A DNA stretch of 64,000 nucleotides, from the NCBI GenBank assembly GCA_001599975.1, contig BCIO01000006.1, forward strand, positions 143,156-207,155, written 5' to 3'. The DNA comes from Cystobasidiopsis lactophilus (Eukaryota; Basidiomycota; Agaricostilbomycetes; Agaricostilbales; Chionosphaeraceae). The translations under genes and the position numbers were made by a program. The notes beneath the pieces are model-generated. The model was not told where the DNA came from, did not search any database, and worked only from the letters and a program-made list of their open reading frames with translations. Shown in pieces: positions 30,714 through 42,269 of this stretch; position 1 is the stretch's first letter, and each line of letters starts with the position of its first letter.

Positions 30714-32530
30714 TCAAGAAGACAGGAGCAAAGCTGCGACCTCGGTGTAGGGACGGTAATGGCCTCCACGGCGCAGGCCTTTTGGCATCGCTTTCTTGTT
30801 GTGGACCTTCACTTTTGGTATTTTGGAGCTGTTGTGAGTCAGGGTGGTCTTGTTGGATGATGATGGCGACATGTCTGCGCGGCACCTTGAGCATTGATCT
30901 CACCGCACGAGGAACCCAAATTGAAGCACCTCTCTCTTCAAAGTATACTCTGGGAATATTGCGTGCTTGTAGGCCGCGAACAGCACAGGTCCAGTCAGCC
31001 CAGGTGGGACAGTCTGTACTCTTTTCATGAGAGGAGAACAAAACTGAAGAGGCGAGGCAGAATTTACCATCGCTGGCGTTCTCTCCGTACACTGCGTCGC
31101 GAGTGGCGTAATTTTCAGAGTCCTGTTCAAGTGAAGATGTTAAATATGGCGCGCAAGGAATGGCGCTGGAAAGCTCCGCACATCGATATTGACGCCTTCC
31201 CAATAGTAAAAAGTGGTGCCACCGACTGGTGACCCATCGTCCTAAAAGTCCCCTCGTCAGAAAAAATCTACCTAAGACATGGCGTGACACGTACCGACCA
31301 GTATTGGCAGGCTCCCCAGAAGCCGTCCAAGCCGATGGCTGGGCAGTTGAGCTGAGTTTGCCAGGACATGCTGCCATCATCATTGCCGACGCCTATAAAC
31401 CGACTTCAGCTTAGTCCTTGCATCGAAATGGCCTAGAGGCTTACCTTCAGGACACAGATAAGTGGTCGTTGTGCCTGGGGGGCAGCCGTCTACTTTCGCA
31501 ACCTTCGTGACAGTCGCTGTCGAGACCGGGGCGGGCTGTCTAATGGTAATGGTCCGACCTGACGCAACAAGTCTCAGTTCAAGAGATAATGTAATAGTGA
31601 AGACAAGTTACAAACCTGTGAAGACGGTCGTGGTGGCTCTCGGAGCCTGGGCAGTGACGATTTTGAGGTCGGAATGGACGTCAGTTCCAGCGATTGTTGT
31701 CGCTGCCGGGGAAGACAGATCAGGCTGGATGTCAAGCGAAGTGAGAAGTATGGTGACGAACTAGTAGTCGTAGTCTGCGTCTGCATTGTGATGACTGAAG
31801 TGGGAATGTTCAAGCACTGGCAAGCCGCTTGCATGTCCGTCCGCGACAAGCCGGCGTACACCGATGGAGTCGGCAGTACTCTCTTCTCTGAAGGCCATTC
31901 GATTGAGCATAAGACCTCAGCATCAAAAGCGAAGATGCAGCGGACCTAGAGGCACTGGATCGATATTGCGGCGCATTAAAGCAATTGTATGCCCTTCGTT
32001 GTCAAGGTACGCCGTCCGAGTCGTATAAAATTTGACAGTCCTGCATTGGCTTTCAGTATGAGATGTCTAAGGCAAGAAAAGGACCTCAAACTCACGAGGC
32101 CGGCGCCGTGATGGTCAGCCGCTCCTGTTTGGCTGTCAGCTTGGCTGTGCGGGAAGTACTGCGCAACCCACCGTGTTTGTCCCAGTAGCTGTTCTGTACA
32201 CAGTTGGTAAGGACCGGGTCGACGTTGCAAGGACAGTGGCCTGCGCGTTGAGCTGGACGACTTCGGTTTCGATGTCCGTGAAAGTCGAAGTGATTGGCGT
32301 GATGCCCAAGTATTGCTTTGAGAAAAAATTTTTACGCCAGTATCAGGAGATGTTCACGGAGGCGGGCTCACTTGACAAAAAGCGGTTGCCTGGTCCAAAC
32401 TTCCATCTTGAGCGATGGCGTCGGCGAGGCCTGAGCAGGAGACGTCTCGCTTGTTGAAGGGGACGGCAACAGCGAATCCTTGCCCAGCAAGAAAGACATG
32501 GAAGAGAAACAAAACAAAGGCTGGCGACAT
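30714..32530 (-). CDS. Secreted Kex2-site protein, paralogue 2 of a tandem pair
   Basis: Function unknown; same architecture as the gene at 28178-29942. ATG at 32530, signal peptide MSPAFVLFLFHVFLAGQGFA then VPFNKR (Kex2-type site). The mature start DVSCSGLADAIAQDGSLDQA-TAFCQ, YLGI matches the paralogue's NCGDMA...FCQQWLGI. After AYLDNEGHTIALMRRNIDPV-PL comes EKR and VLPTPSVYAGLSRTDMQAAC-QCLNIP, then Thr-rich coding sequence, YLCPEG, a GFWGACQYW-DDGSPVGG block, a CPTWADWTCAV block and a basic end with NKKAMPKGLRRGGHYRPYTE. The stop is at 30714. The intron between IDPVPL and EKR makes the dibasic site straddle a splice junction. Divergence between the copies suggests an old duplication. Confidence 0.7.
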
Positions 32531-33805
32531 TTAGTGATACAGCAAAGTACACAGACGGCACAGAGGGGGAGAAGGACGAAAAGCGAAGGCCAGGCTGGTG
32601 CTGGAAGAAGGGACAAAGGACTGGCTAGAGACCAGCTCGTAGTGCAGGTGCACTTCTATCATCCCTATCCAATTGCAGCAAATGCGCTTTGTGCCTTTGA
32701 CTCGTATCAAGGTGAGGCCAGGCGCAAACAATAGCGCAGGGGGAACCCACGCAAATTGATCTGCCTTTTGCCAAATGTGCATACTCTCCGGCAGCTGTCT
32801 GCCGGGATAAAGGTGCAGGGAACTGAATTTGAAGAGGGAATCAGAGGAAGCGCAGAAGCCCGTTTTGGCAATCGGACTCCAACAAAGTTTGCGCTAGGGC
32901 GAGAGAGGCAATACCGCTATCACAGGCCTAGCAGAAAAAGCAGTGACGTACTATCTGTTTGAATTAACGACACGTCAATACAACAAGAAGGACTGTCAAA
33001 AAGACCGAGGCGTGCCGGGTGGCGTCGGGGGCAGTCCAAGAGCAAGTCGGCCACCAAGTCCCAAGTCGAGGGCTCATCCGTTTTGGCCTTGAAGAGCAGA
33101 GAGTAGGTTAGGTGCAGATAGTGTTGCAGTTATACGAGAACAGAAGTCGAAAAATGATTTTAAGCGTCGGACAGGTCGAGAATCAGTGTCCCAGCAAGAG
33201 GCGTCGGACCTTGGCGCTCCGTTCCAGTGTTACTTGATGACGAGCTTAGGGCCAAACGCAGTATGTCAGACTGTCGTGCTTGAGTGGGGGATCGATGCTT
33301 TCAATCTTGAGCGTTCTGTTCGAAGCAAATCCTCCGGCGCGGGGTTCTCCAGAGCGCCGCGAAGCACACTGAGAGCAAGAAATAGCTGAGTGCGTGTCGT
33401 GTCAAGCTTCAGCACAAGCTACGGGACGCAGGTGCTGGCCAGCAAGGCTAATTGATCGCAAGTTCAAAGCGCGCTAGGCTGCATTCCGGCAGAGGAAGGT
33501 GCCCAGCGAACTTCAGTAACAAGAACAAGTACTCATATACTATTCAACACATGATTCCGGCAAAGGGCAGGCGCTGATAGCAATCCCAAGCAAATGGCAC
33601 ATCATCGAGTTCAATGCAATGCGAGAGTGCGTCAAAACGAAGGAGCCAAGGTCGATGCATCGCTGTTCTCTCCTTCGAGCAGCTCAAGGATCGAGCAAGG
33701 TCATGTTCAGTGTGGTTTGTTAGGCGAGGCAGGAAAGTGCAAGTTGTGGCTTCAAACAAAGAGGCAAAGAAATGCGCATGAATTCGGGTGGACCAAGGCG
33801 ACGAC
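32531..33805. other. Long intergenic region with a possible orphan exon
   Basis: About 1.27 kb between paralogue 2 (minus) and THO2 (plus), serving as a divergent promoter region. On the minus strand near 33358-33250 an acceptor-like CTCTCAG is followed by an open stretch ending KIESIDPPLKHDSLTYCVWP and a stop, which reads like a real protein C-terminus, but I could not find upstream exons. No other coding evidence was seen. Confidence 0.3.
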
Positions 33806-36800
33806 ATGGAAGCGCTGGCTGCTCGCTTGTCCGCGCAGCCTTCGCTGATCGAGACGGAAGGCGAGGCCTTGGTGGCGCAGCTCAAGGACGAGCTCAGCCT
33901 GCACCCGCTGGGCACCGAGCCGTCGAGCGACCTTCTGCAAGCGCTGTCCAGCATCTTGCAGCCCGCCCTCGCCTCGAGCGAGTCGGTCGAGACCTGCGCC
34001 AAGTTCATCAACAATGTCTTTTCAGCTCTACCCTCCACCTCCACGCCGACAGCGAACGGCAGCACCGACGAGGAGGAGACGACCGTCGAGCGTGCGCCGT
34101 CTTCCGCCGCCGAGCTGCTCCAAGCCGCGGTGCTAGATGCGCTGTGGGCAATGGATGTGCTGTTTGAAGCCCAGGGAGAGGCCTGGCCGCCGTCTGGCAA
34201 CCCCAGCGAGGCCTCGCCCAACCGATTTCGCCTTCGACAGATGCTGCACCTGGTCACGGCGAGTTGCACCCCGCGCTGTCGTTTTCCTCGCTCGAGCTGA
34301 TCCGTGGCTTGCACTGGGACTACAGGCGAACATCCCATTGCCTCTGCAAAAGCTCAGGATCGCACTGTCGATCGCCACAGACCCTGCAACCGAAGGCCGC
34401 ATTGCCCAAGCAGAGGTCAGGATGCGAACTGGCATGTTGTGCGTTCCCTTTCCCCCTCTTTGTTCTTCCTCTTCTGTGGTCTCAACAAACATGTGGCCGC
34501 AGCTACAAGCAGCAAAAATACAACCTGTTGCGAGAAGAGTCGGAGGGCTACTCCAAGCTCATCGCCGAGCTGCTCTCCGGTATGGGCCCGCCACACAACT
34601 CTTCCACCGGCCTTCCAGCAGAATCGTACGTCCCTCTTGACTGCTGCAACTGCGAAGGAAGTCCCTCACCGTTGGTTCGGCGGCACCTGACAGCGTGCGA
34701 GTGACCGAGGCGAGAGCGAAAAAGATCATGACCAACATTCAAGCGCTGATCGGCTCTTTCGACTTGGACCCTACCCGCTCTCTGGACATCCTGCTCGACA
34801 TCTTCTCCGACAATGTCCTCCACCACCACCACTTCTTCCGCGCGCTGCTCGCCGTTTCCCCTTGGGGCAAGGCTCGAAAAGCCAGCTCTCCAGCGGCAGG
34901 CACCAGAGTCAACGGAGTGCACGATGTGGACATGGCAGATGCCGGAGCGGCCGAGGCCGAGAAGAAGGCAGAGGACGGGCCGGAACCGGACGGTGGCATT
35001 GAAGGCCAGTCAGGCAACGGCATCATCGCTCAAGTGCTGGGCTTCAAGTTCGACTTCTACCAAAAAGATCTGGACAAGGAAGCGCCGAAAAGCCTCTACC
35101 TGTTGGCCGCCATTTTGATCTGGGACGGCTTTGTCCGCCTGGTCGACCTCTACCCGCATCTGTCCCCCAACGACGACGCCATCCCTAAGCTGCAGGGAAA
35201 GTTTACGTCAGACTTGATAGCTAAATCCAAGGCCGGCACCACCAACGCCCTGGCTATGGCCGCATCTCTCGATTCCTCGGACATGCCATCGAAGGCAACC
35301 ACTTCTTCAGACGCCAAGCCTGTTGAGGCTGCCAAAGAGCCGCCAAACCAGAAGGTCGGCCTGGCACAGGCTCTGCTGGACATTGGCGACCTCAAGTCGG
35401 CTCTGTTTATCCTCTCCAAATTTCCCTGGCTCGGAGGACCTTTCCCAGACTTGACCGATTCGCTCTTGCGCCTGATGGAGCAAGTGTTGGACGCTGCCTA
35501 TGCCCCTTACTCCAAAGCTTCGGAGGGCTTCGGCTTTGGGCAACCTCGCAAGCGCTACTCTGCAACCGAGCATGGATTGGTGGATAGCGTTCCTCTGGCC
35601 GATGTCCTGACCGGCCTGTCCAATCAACCTCGCCAACCGGGCCTGCACCACGTTTACTTCTTCCCCGAGTGGACCAGCAGATTACAAGACATGCGGGCGA
35701 CCCCTGAACTGGCGCTTCAGGCTACTGCCCACCTCCTCAAGTTCATCGGCTGCTACGCCGACCGCAACCCTCGGTTCCTCAGCAAGCTCATTGTTCTCGG
35801 CGCCGAACAAGTCAGGCGCAAGCAGAACATGGATTTGTGGTCCGACATCATTCGCCTCTACCTCTTGCCCACGCTCACCACTTCCCGCCCCCAGCCTCAT
35901 CTTACCGTCCTGCTCTGGACATTGCTGTCCCAGTTCCCTGCCAACATGCGCTTTTCCTTCTACGGCGAGTGGAAAGAGCGGGCGGCCAAGCTGTACCCGC
36001 AGGTCAAACTCAGTCGCGCCGAAGCGGAGAGGGACGCCAAGGCGCTCTTGCGGCGCATTGGCTCGGACGCTGCCCACAACAAAAAGTTTGGTCGCCAGTT
36101 CGCCAAGATTGCGCACGTCGACCCGACCACCGTCTTCTTTGTCGCGCTGGTCCAAATTCAGAGCTACAACAACCTCATCCAGCCCATCGTTGAAGCGGCT
36201 CGCTATCTGACGCCCTTTGAATCCGACGTTCTGACCTTCTCCATCCTCGAGGCTCTGTCCGACCCATCCAAGGCGCGAATCAAAGAGGACGGCATGCATC
36301 AGTCGCTGTGGCTCCAGAGCATGTCGACGTTCGTCAGCGCCCTGCTCAAGAAATGGCCATTTGACATCGTCATGCCCCTGCAGTACGTCATCAAGCAACT
36401 GACCAACAACAATTCGGCCGACCTGGTCATCGTCCGCGACTTGGTCAAGCACTTGGGCCAGGTGGAGCCCATCGCCCCAGCCGATATCTCTGACAATGGC
36501 ATATACGCTAACGGCAGCGGCAAGACCTTGCGCAATGAGGTCGCATCACCCACCACCATCGAGAAGCTCCGCCAAACGCGCCGCAACCTGAACGCCAAAT
36601 CGCTGGCCCGCTTCCACGCCGCCATTACCACCATGGGTCTGGGCATGCCGCTAGTCGTCAGAATTGCTAGCCTGCGCCAAAGATGCGTCTTCTTAGCCAG
36701 TGAAGACGCTGCCAGCCAGATTTCCGCCGTGGCAAACGTCTATGACCAAGTGAGGACCTTGCACTCCATTCAAAAGACACCCCTCGCATTCTGACAGCGT

Positions 36801-39800
36801 CTGGCCCGCCCAGATTCATGCCACGCTTCTCCAGCTTGCCGACTTTTTTGCCACTCAGCTGTCCTCAGACGACCGCGAGAAGATCATCCCCTCTGTCGAG
36901 AGGCTGTGGAAGACCTTTGGAGTAGAACCAGGCGTGGCTTTTCTTCTGAATCGAAGCAAGCTTGCTCCAAAGCAACGTGTGAGCCAAGGTCATCTGCCTC
37001 CTACCCGGAGTTTTTTTGAGTATCAGGCCGATGCAGGACTTGGATGTCGAAGCTGCGGCTGCCAAGAAAGACAACAAAGCTCCAACAACGCCTACGCCGT
37101 CAACGCCTGCCGTACCGTCGACTGGAACCAAAGAGCCGCCCAAGGAGAACGGAGACGACGTGGAAATGGAAAGGCCGGGAACGGAGACCAAGCCTGATGT
37201 GCCAGATCGACCGACGCCCATCTGGTCGCCATTGTTTCAAAACGACATCGCTGTGGCTACGGAGCTGCTGCCCACCAGTTTCACGAAATTCATCACGTAG
37301 GTTAACTTTGCTGCCACCCTCTGCGAATCTTGCCTCATGAGCCGCGACTCAGACCCGCATTTTTTGTTACGTTTTGGAACCTCGAGCTCTACGACATTCA
37401 TTTTCCGGCAGCGCTCTACACTTCGCAGAAGGCGCGCTTGGAAGGCCTCAAGTCTGAACTTTCCACAGTTTCGGACGAAGCTGAGCGCGAGCGCCTCGCA
37501 TATCGTCTCAAGGAGCAAGCCTTGACGATCGACCGCGAGAAGGAACGCCACAAGAATGTTGTTGATGCTACGATCGCCAGGCTGGCTCGCGAGTCTGCTC
37601 ACTGGATCAGTATGTGGCCTCCTTTTACCTGAAGACTACCGCTGAGGAGCAAGCTTGTGCCGCATAGGGAGCCCGCAACGTCAGAGTGTCATTGCACAAC
37701 TCATTCAGCGCATGATAATCCCGCGAGCGAAGTTGTCGCCAGCAGACGCCATTTTCTGCTCGAAGTTCATTCGGTTGATGCATGACCTCGGAACGACTCA
37801 CTTTGCGACGCTTCAATACTACGACAAGCTGTTCGGCGACCAAATGATGCCCATTGCCTTCCATTTTTCGGAAGACGAACTGCGAAATTACGCCCGCTTC
37901 TTGGCCGACACGTCTGCGCCCCTTATCTCCTGGTACAAGTCATCCGCGCTCTACGAAAGCCAGGCGCTGGGATGGGGCAAGAACGGAGGCATCCTGATGG
38001 GCTTCATCCAGCGCGTGTCCGCCTTGCAGACACCGGCCTCGATTGTGAAAGCGGACTACCTACAGCACGAGCGCTTCAAGGTCGCCCTCAAGAAGTGGGA
38101 GAAGACAGTGATTGCGGCTCTGCGCGGCAACATCGAGTCGATGGACTACATCATGATCCGCAATGGTCTCCTCGTCCTCATTGCGCTCGTCGAATCCTTT
38201 CCTTTCGATTCACGGACCGGTCAAACTCTTCTTGTCGTGGCTAAGACGCTGGCGCTGCGGGAGAACAGGGAGGGCGGCCGAGAAGGCTTGAAGGTTGTCA
38301 CCAAAGGGTAGGATTTCGTCGTCCCTTCCATCTTCGAAACTCACGAGACATGCTCCCTGTCTGCCAGGTACGAAGCAAGCCTCGCGAAGAGGTCGAAGTC
38401 CTGGGTCCAGTCTACGACGCCGACAGCACCTCAAGGGCCAGCTAACCCGGTCAAGAGCTCGACGCCGGCGCCTCCTGCCTCTCTACCGGCGCCGGCTGCG
38501 TCCGTCCAGCCTTCACCAGTCATCCCTTTGGACACCGTCAAAAACGCGGACGCCCCAGGCGTAGTGTCTGCAGATGCTAAACCGGCAGAAAAGGATGCCA
38601 CCAAGCCGCCAGTCATCACCGAGCTCAAGTCTGAGCTTTCCGCAAAAGCGACCGAGTTCAAGCCAAACTCCCGAGATGCCACCTCTCCAGCTCCTCCCAC
38701 AGGACGTGCAGCGCTGCCCGCCAAACCGGCGCCACCGATGTCACGGGAGGGATCATCGTCGGGCTTGGCTGCTCCTCGAGGTTCAGCCCCTCCCACGCCG
38801 CAAAAACGAGAGCGCACGCCCATTCCACTGCCGGCCAAGCCGGGCGCGTCTCCAGAGCTCCGCAAGGCGCTGCCTCCCTCCACCACCAAAGCCCAACCCA
38901 TGCCCGCACAGCAGCCGTCCGTTGGACCCGCAGGTCGTCATGAATCTCCTGCTCCGGCTGCTGCAAGTGGTCGTGCGTCACCGGCGCCAGGTCGAGCCTC
39001 GCCAGCTCCCGCTCCTCCGGTCAAAAATGTTGGAACCCCCGTTCCCGAGACAGGAAATCGCACGCCAGGTCTGCCAGAAAAACGATCGGGGACTCCTGCT
39101 GCAGAGAAGCACGCGGGCACGCCGACCGCCGAGAAAGCCGACCTGTTCGCCAAGCCAGCAGCGCCAGGCCTCGCTTCCGACAGACTGGACTCGTTCGCCA
39201 AACCCGCAGCACCAGGACTTCCTCCCAAGCCCTCCTCCTCCTCTGCCCTACCAAGACAGGATCCCATGCGAAGCAGTACTTCCAGTCTGCGCGAAGAGAG
39301 CAACACGCGAGAGCGAGAAGCCCGCCGTGACGAGCGGGACGACAAGCCTCGCCGCCACCGCCATGAAGACAGTCGCCCCTCGCAGCCCAGTCGCAATGTC
39401 AGTCCCGACGGTAGCTCGCACGGCCGTCGAAGAAGTGAGCGGGACGGCGGTGGCGACGACCGCAGGCGACCCCACCGAGAGCGGGAAGAGAGAGGAGATC
39501 GCGACCGCGACCGCGACCGAGAGGAGAAGGATGGTCTCTCGAGGCACCGTGAGCGCGAGCGAGATTCAGATCGCCGCCATCGAAGCAGTCGGCGAGACGA
39601 TGACAGCAAGAAGGAGGACCGCGCGTCGGACCGTCGCCGAGAAGACGACAAGAAGGACGAGCGAGCCTCGGAGCGTCGCCGAGAGGAGCACCGCGAGCCT
39701 TCCCGCCGAGAAGAGTCATCGCGCCGTGACGCTCCGCGAAGAGACGACCACGAGTCGGACCCTAAGCGCCGCAAGCTGGAGGATTCGTCTGCTCACGTTT

Positions 39801-40464
39801 GTTCAATTTGACTTGAGATCGCTTTGCTCTGCTCACAGTCTGCTCGCAGTCGAGATCCTCGCGCGAACCACCGACCCCAACGACGCCTGCTGAACCCCCG
39901 TCAGCACCTTCGAACAGTGCGAAAGCGACGACTGCTCCAATTCCCACTGGCCCTAGGTCTCAACAGCAACCCCCACCTGGCCCCTCGCCTCCTACCCCTG
40001 GCAAAAATGGCACCAACAGCTCGACAGTGCGCATAGCGCGACCCAACGAACCTCTGGCCCACCAAGCCTTGCCTCCCTCGCCGCCCAAAGGACCCAAGGC
40101 GCAGGCTGGCAATGCTCCTCCCTCAGAGGCTCCTCCCCCTGCTCCGCCAGCTCCAGCGGGCGGACTGTCTATTCGAGGTGCCCACAATGCCAATGCGGAA
40201 AAGAGCGCGGCGGTCGCCAACCAACCACCACCCACCGGCCCATCCTCCGCAGTTCGACCTCGCGAAGAGAAGGATAAAGGACGCTCTCGGCCGTGGGGTC
40301 CACATTCGGCTCTCGAAGCGATGAATAAGGGCGGGGGCGGACGCGAAGGCTCTGGGCAAAAGCGCTCCGCACCCGACGACTCCTTGGCCACCCGGCTCAG
40401 TGGACACGAAGGCGGTTCGGACAAAAAGAGGCCTCGCAGGGGACCAGAGCGTGAACGTCATTAG
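33806..40464 (+). CDS. THO2: THO complex subunit 2 (Tho2/Rlr1/THOC2)
   Basis: Scaffold subunit of the nuclear THO/TREX complex, which couples transcription with mRNP assembly and export. ATG at 33806. N-terminal exons give LPLQKLRIALSIATDPATEG and YKQQKYNLLREESEGYSKLI, the Tho2 hallmark, then VTEARAKKIMTNIQALIGSF and DLDPTRSLDILLDIFSDNVL. A large exon (34695-36794) carries the alpha-solenoid, including RFSFYGEWKERAAKLYPQVK. The Tharp region follows at 37.4-38.3 kb (DIHFPAALYTSQKARLE and YDKLFGDQMMPIAFHFSEDE). The C-terminal 600 or so residues are low complexity: Pro/Ala/Ser-rich, then Arg/Asp/Glu/Ser-rich (RDRDRDREEKDG) and a Gly/Pro/Lys-rich end. Around 2,000 residues, the largest gene in the window. 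Firm. Confidence 0.92.
39500..39522 (+). repeat. Hexanucleotide-like gcgacc repeat within THO2
   Basis: A short run of gaccgc units encodes alternating Arg-Asp in the charged C-terminal tail of Tho2. It is in frame and likely to vary in length between strains. Confidence 0.6.
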
Positions 40465-40617
40465 TCTTTCCTTGTTGCAGTCAACTTGCAATGTGGCCAA
40501 CCTCGAGGCTTGTCGTTGAACGAGTCATCGTCCACTTATTTGCCGCTTCAAGGTTTTCTTTGCCCTTGCTGGCCATCCCATAGAACGCGACGATCTTCAA
40601 AAGCCATTCCAGCGGCA

Positions 40618-41901
40618 ATGGCAGACAACAGAATACAGGCGCTGCAGGCCCATAGAGCCCACACCATCAACCTCGCGGCTGGGCCGTCGCCTTTGCCGTC
40701 CAGCGTGCTGGAAGAAGCAGCCTTGGGCCTCCTTGACTTCAACAACCTCGGCTACGGCATTTGCGAGCTGTCACACCGCTCCAAGGTCTTTGAAGGGCTC
40801 GTGGCGCAAGCTGAAGCGGACGTCCGGGCCTTGCTGGATGTGCCTCCAGAATTTGCAGTTCTGTGGCTCCAAGGCGGTGGCCTCACGCAGTTCGCCATGA
40901 CTACCCTCAACATGCTCGCCTCGCACGCTCTGCGCTATAAGGACGAGCGGACAGAAGGGCCAGTGACGGCGTGCTACCTGGTGACCGGGAGCTGGAGCAA
41001 GAGCGCCGCTGGAGAGGCCAGCCGGCTGGGCGTCGATGTCAAGGTGGTGACGGACTCGAGGACGGTGTCAGAGGACAAGAAGAGCTTCGGATCGATGGCC
41101 GACCCGTCAGACTGGAATTGGCCCAGCCAGAAAGATCCAAAACCCGCCTACATCTACTACTGCTCGAATGAGACGGTGAACGGCGTCGAGATCGACCCAC
41201 CCCAACCTCCAGCTCACCTCAAAGATGTGCCCATCGTTTCCGACATGTCGTCCAATATCTGCTCCAAGCCCATTCCTTGGGCGCAAGCGAACTACGCCAT
41301 CATCTATGCCGGCGCGCAAAAGAACATCGGGCCGCCTGGTCTGGTCATCGCCTTTGTGCACAAGGATCACCTGGTGGATGTCGATCTAGCCGTCTCGCAC
41401 GGGGCACCTCGCATTCCCGCTATGCTGTCCTATAAGAATTTGGCCGACAACAAGTCGCTTTACAACACTCCGCCCATGTTCAGCATCTACGTCTCCGGCC
41501 TCGTCTTTAAACATCTTCTTGCACTCGGAGGCATCCCAGCCATCGACAAGACCAACGAGCAGAAGGCGCGGCTGATTTACGGCCTCCTCGATTCCAGCGA
41601 TGGCTTCTTTATCCCCCGCTCAGACAAGCGGTGCCGAAGTCGAATGAACATAGTCTTTGTTCTGGCCGGAGGAGAACAACAGGAGGCAAAGCTCATAGCA
41701 GAAGCCGAAGAAGCGGGCATCAAGCAGATCAAGGGACATAGGTCAGTCTTTTGCGACCGCCACTCGGTTTGGAACCCCAATCTCACAAGGGGATGCAGGT
41801 CGGTTGGTGGCATACGCACTTCGCTTTACAATGCTGTCACCCTTGAGCAGGTTCAAAAGGTGGTCAGCTTCCTCAAAGGGTTTCAAGAGCGGCAAGCCTG
41901 A
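40618..41901 (+). CDS. SER1: Phosphoserine aminotransferase
   Basis: PLP enzyme of serine biosynthesis: 3-phosphohydroxypyruvate plus glutamate to phosphoserine plus 2-oxoglutarate. ATG at 40618 gives MADNRIQALQAHRAHTINLA then AGPSPLPSSV, the family start. FAVLWLQGGGLTQFAMTTLN and IVSDMSSNICSKPIPW surround the cofactor pocket; the Schiff-base Lys is in IYAGAQKNIGPPGLVIAFVH. RSRMNIVF and SVGGIRTSLYNAV bind substrate. The coding region is one continuous frame of 427 codons, but a 57-nt segment (41742-41798) has intron borders and removing it gives GHRSVGGIRTSLYNA, the conserved form, for a 408-residue protein. Firm. Confidence 0.96.
   Translation: MADNRIQALQAHRAHTINLAAGPSPLPSSVLEEAALGLLDFNNLGYGICELSHRSKVFEGLVAQAEADVRALLDVPPEFAVLWLQGGGLTQFAMTTLNMLASHALRYKDERTEGPVTACYLVTGSWSKSAAGEASRLGVDVKVVTDSRTVSEDKKSFGSMADPSDWNWPSQKDPKPAYIYYCSNETVNGVEIDPPQPPAHLKDVPIVSDMSSNICSKPIPWAQANYAIIYAGAQKNIGPPGLVIAFVHKDHLVDVDLAVSHGAPRIPAMLSYKNLADNKSLYNTPPMFSIYVSGLVFKHLLALGGIPAIDKTNEQKARLIYGLLDSSDGFFIPRSDKRCRSRMNIVFVLAGGEQQEAKLIAEAEEAGIKQIKGHRSVFCDRHSVWNPNLTRGCRSVGGIRTSLYNAVTLEQVQKVVSFLKGFQERQA
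41742..41798 (+). other. 57-nt stop-free, frame-keeping intron in SER1
   Basis: Begins GTCAGT and ends GATGCAG between GGACATAG and GTCGGTTGG. It is 19 codons long with no stop, so retention would insert 19 residues next to the substrate-binding RSVGG. Conservation of the family argues that it is normally spliced out. Confidence 0.75.
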
Positions 41902-42269
41902 TGACCGCCGGTCTCCCACTAGCCCACGCGAGCAACAATGCAAAATCTGGGCGGCAAGCCGGCGTTTGTCGTTCATTTGGTTTCGCGTTCAAAGTACATA
42001 TAGACACAAGGTGGCATGCCATTTGCCCTTGAACCAAGACCCTTAGAATCAGGCATGCACTGAAGGACGAGGCCTGCACTGAAGGGGCGATTGCCGCAAC
42101 ATGCCTGCCGAGCCTCCAATCCATCGCTGGCCGCTTGAGTCACAGTCGAGAACGGCGAACTACTTGAAGAAGAACGGCGGACTACGCCGAGTGAAAAGTG
42201 ACCCAAGTCTGTTAGAGGCATGATGAGTTGACAAGATCTAGCGACAAGATCGAAGTGCATGTCCTGACC
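41902..42269. other. Convergent intergenic region
   Basis: 368 bp between the 3' ends of SER1 (plus) and the F-box-like gene (minus). Only 3' UTR sequence is expected and nothing else was seen. Confidence 0.4.

Noticed and set aside
35682-36452. A 256-codon minus-strand frame inside THO2
   Set aside because: It is a shadow of the Tho2 solenoid exon; composition is biased and no motif is present.
38938-39774. A 278-codon Arg/Ser-rich minus-strand frame that looks like an SR protein
   Set aside because: It is the reverse complement of the Arg/Asp/Glu repeats of the Tho2 tail; repeats of this kind always give Ser/Arg frames on the other strand.
40486-40617. An upstream extension of SER1 before the ATG at 40618
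   Set aside because: The open frame reaches 40486 but has no good ATG, and MADNRIQALQAHRAHTINLA fits the family N-terminus.
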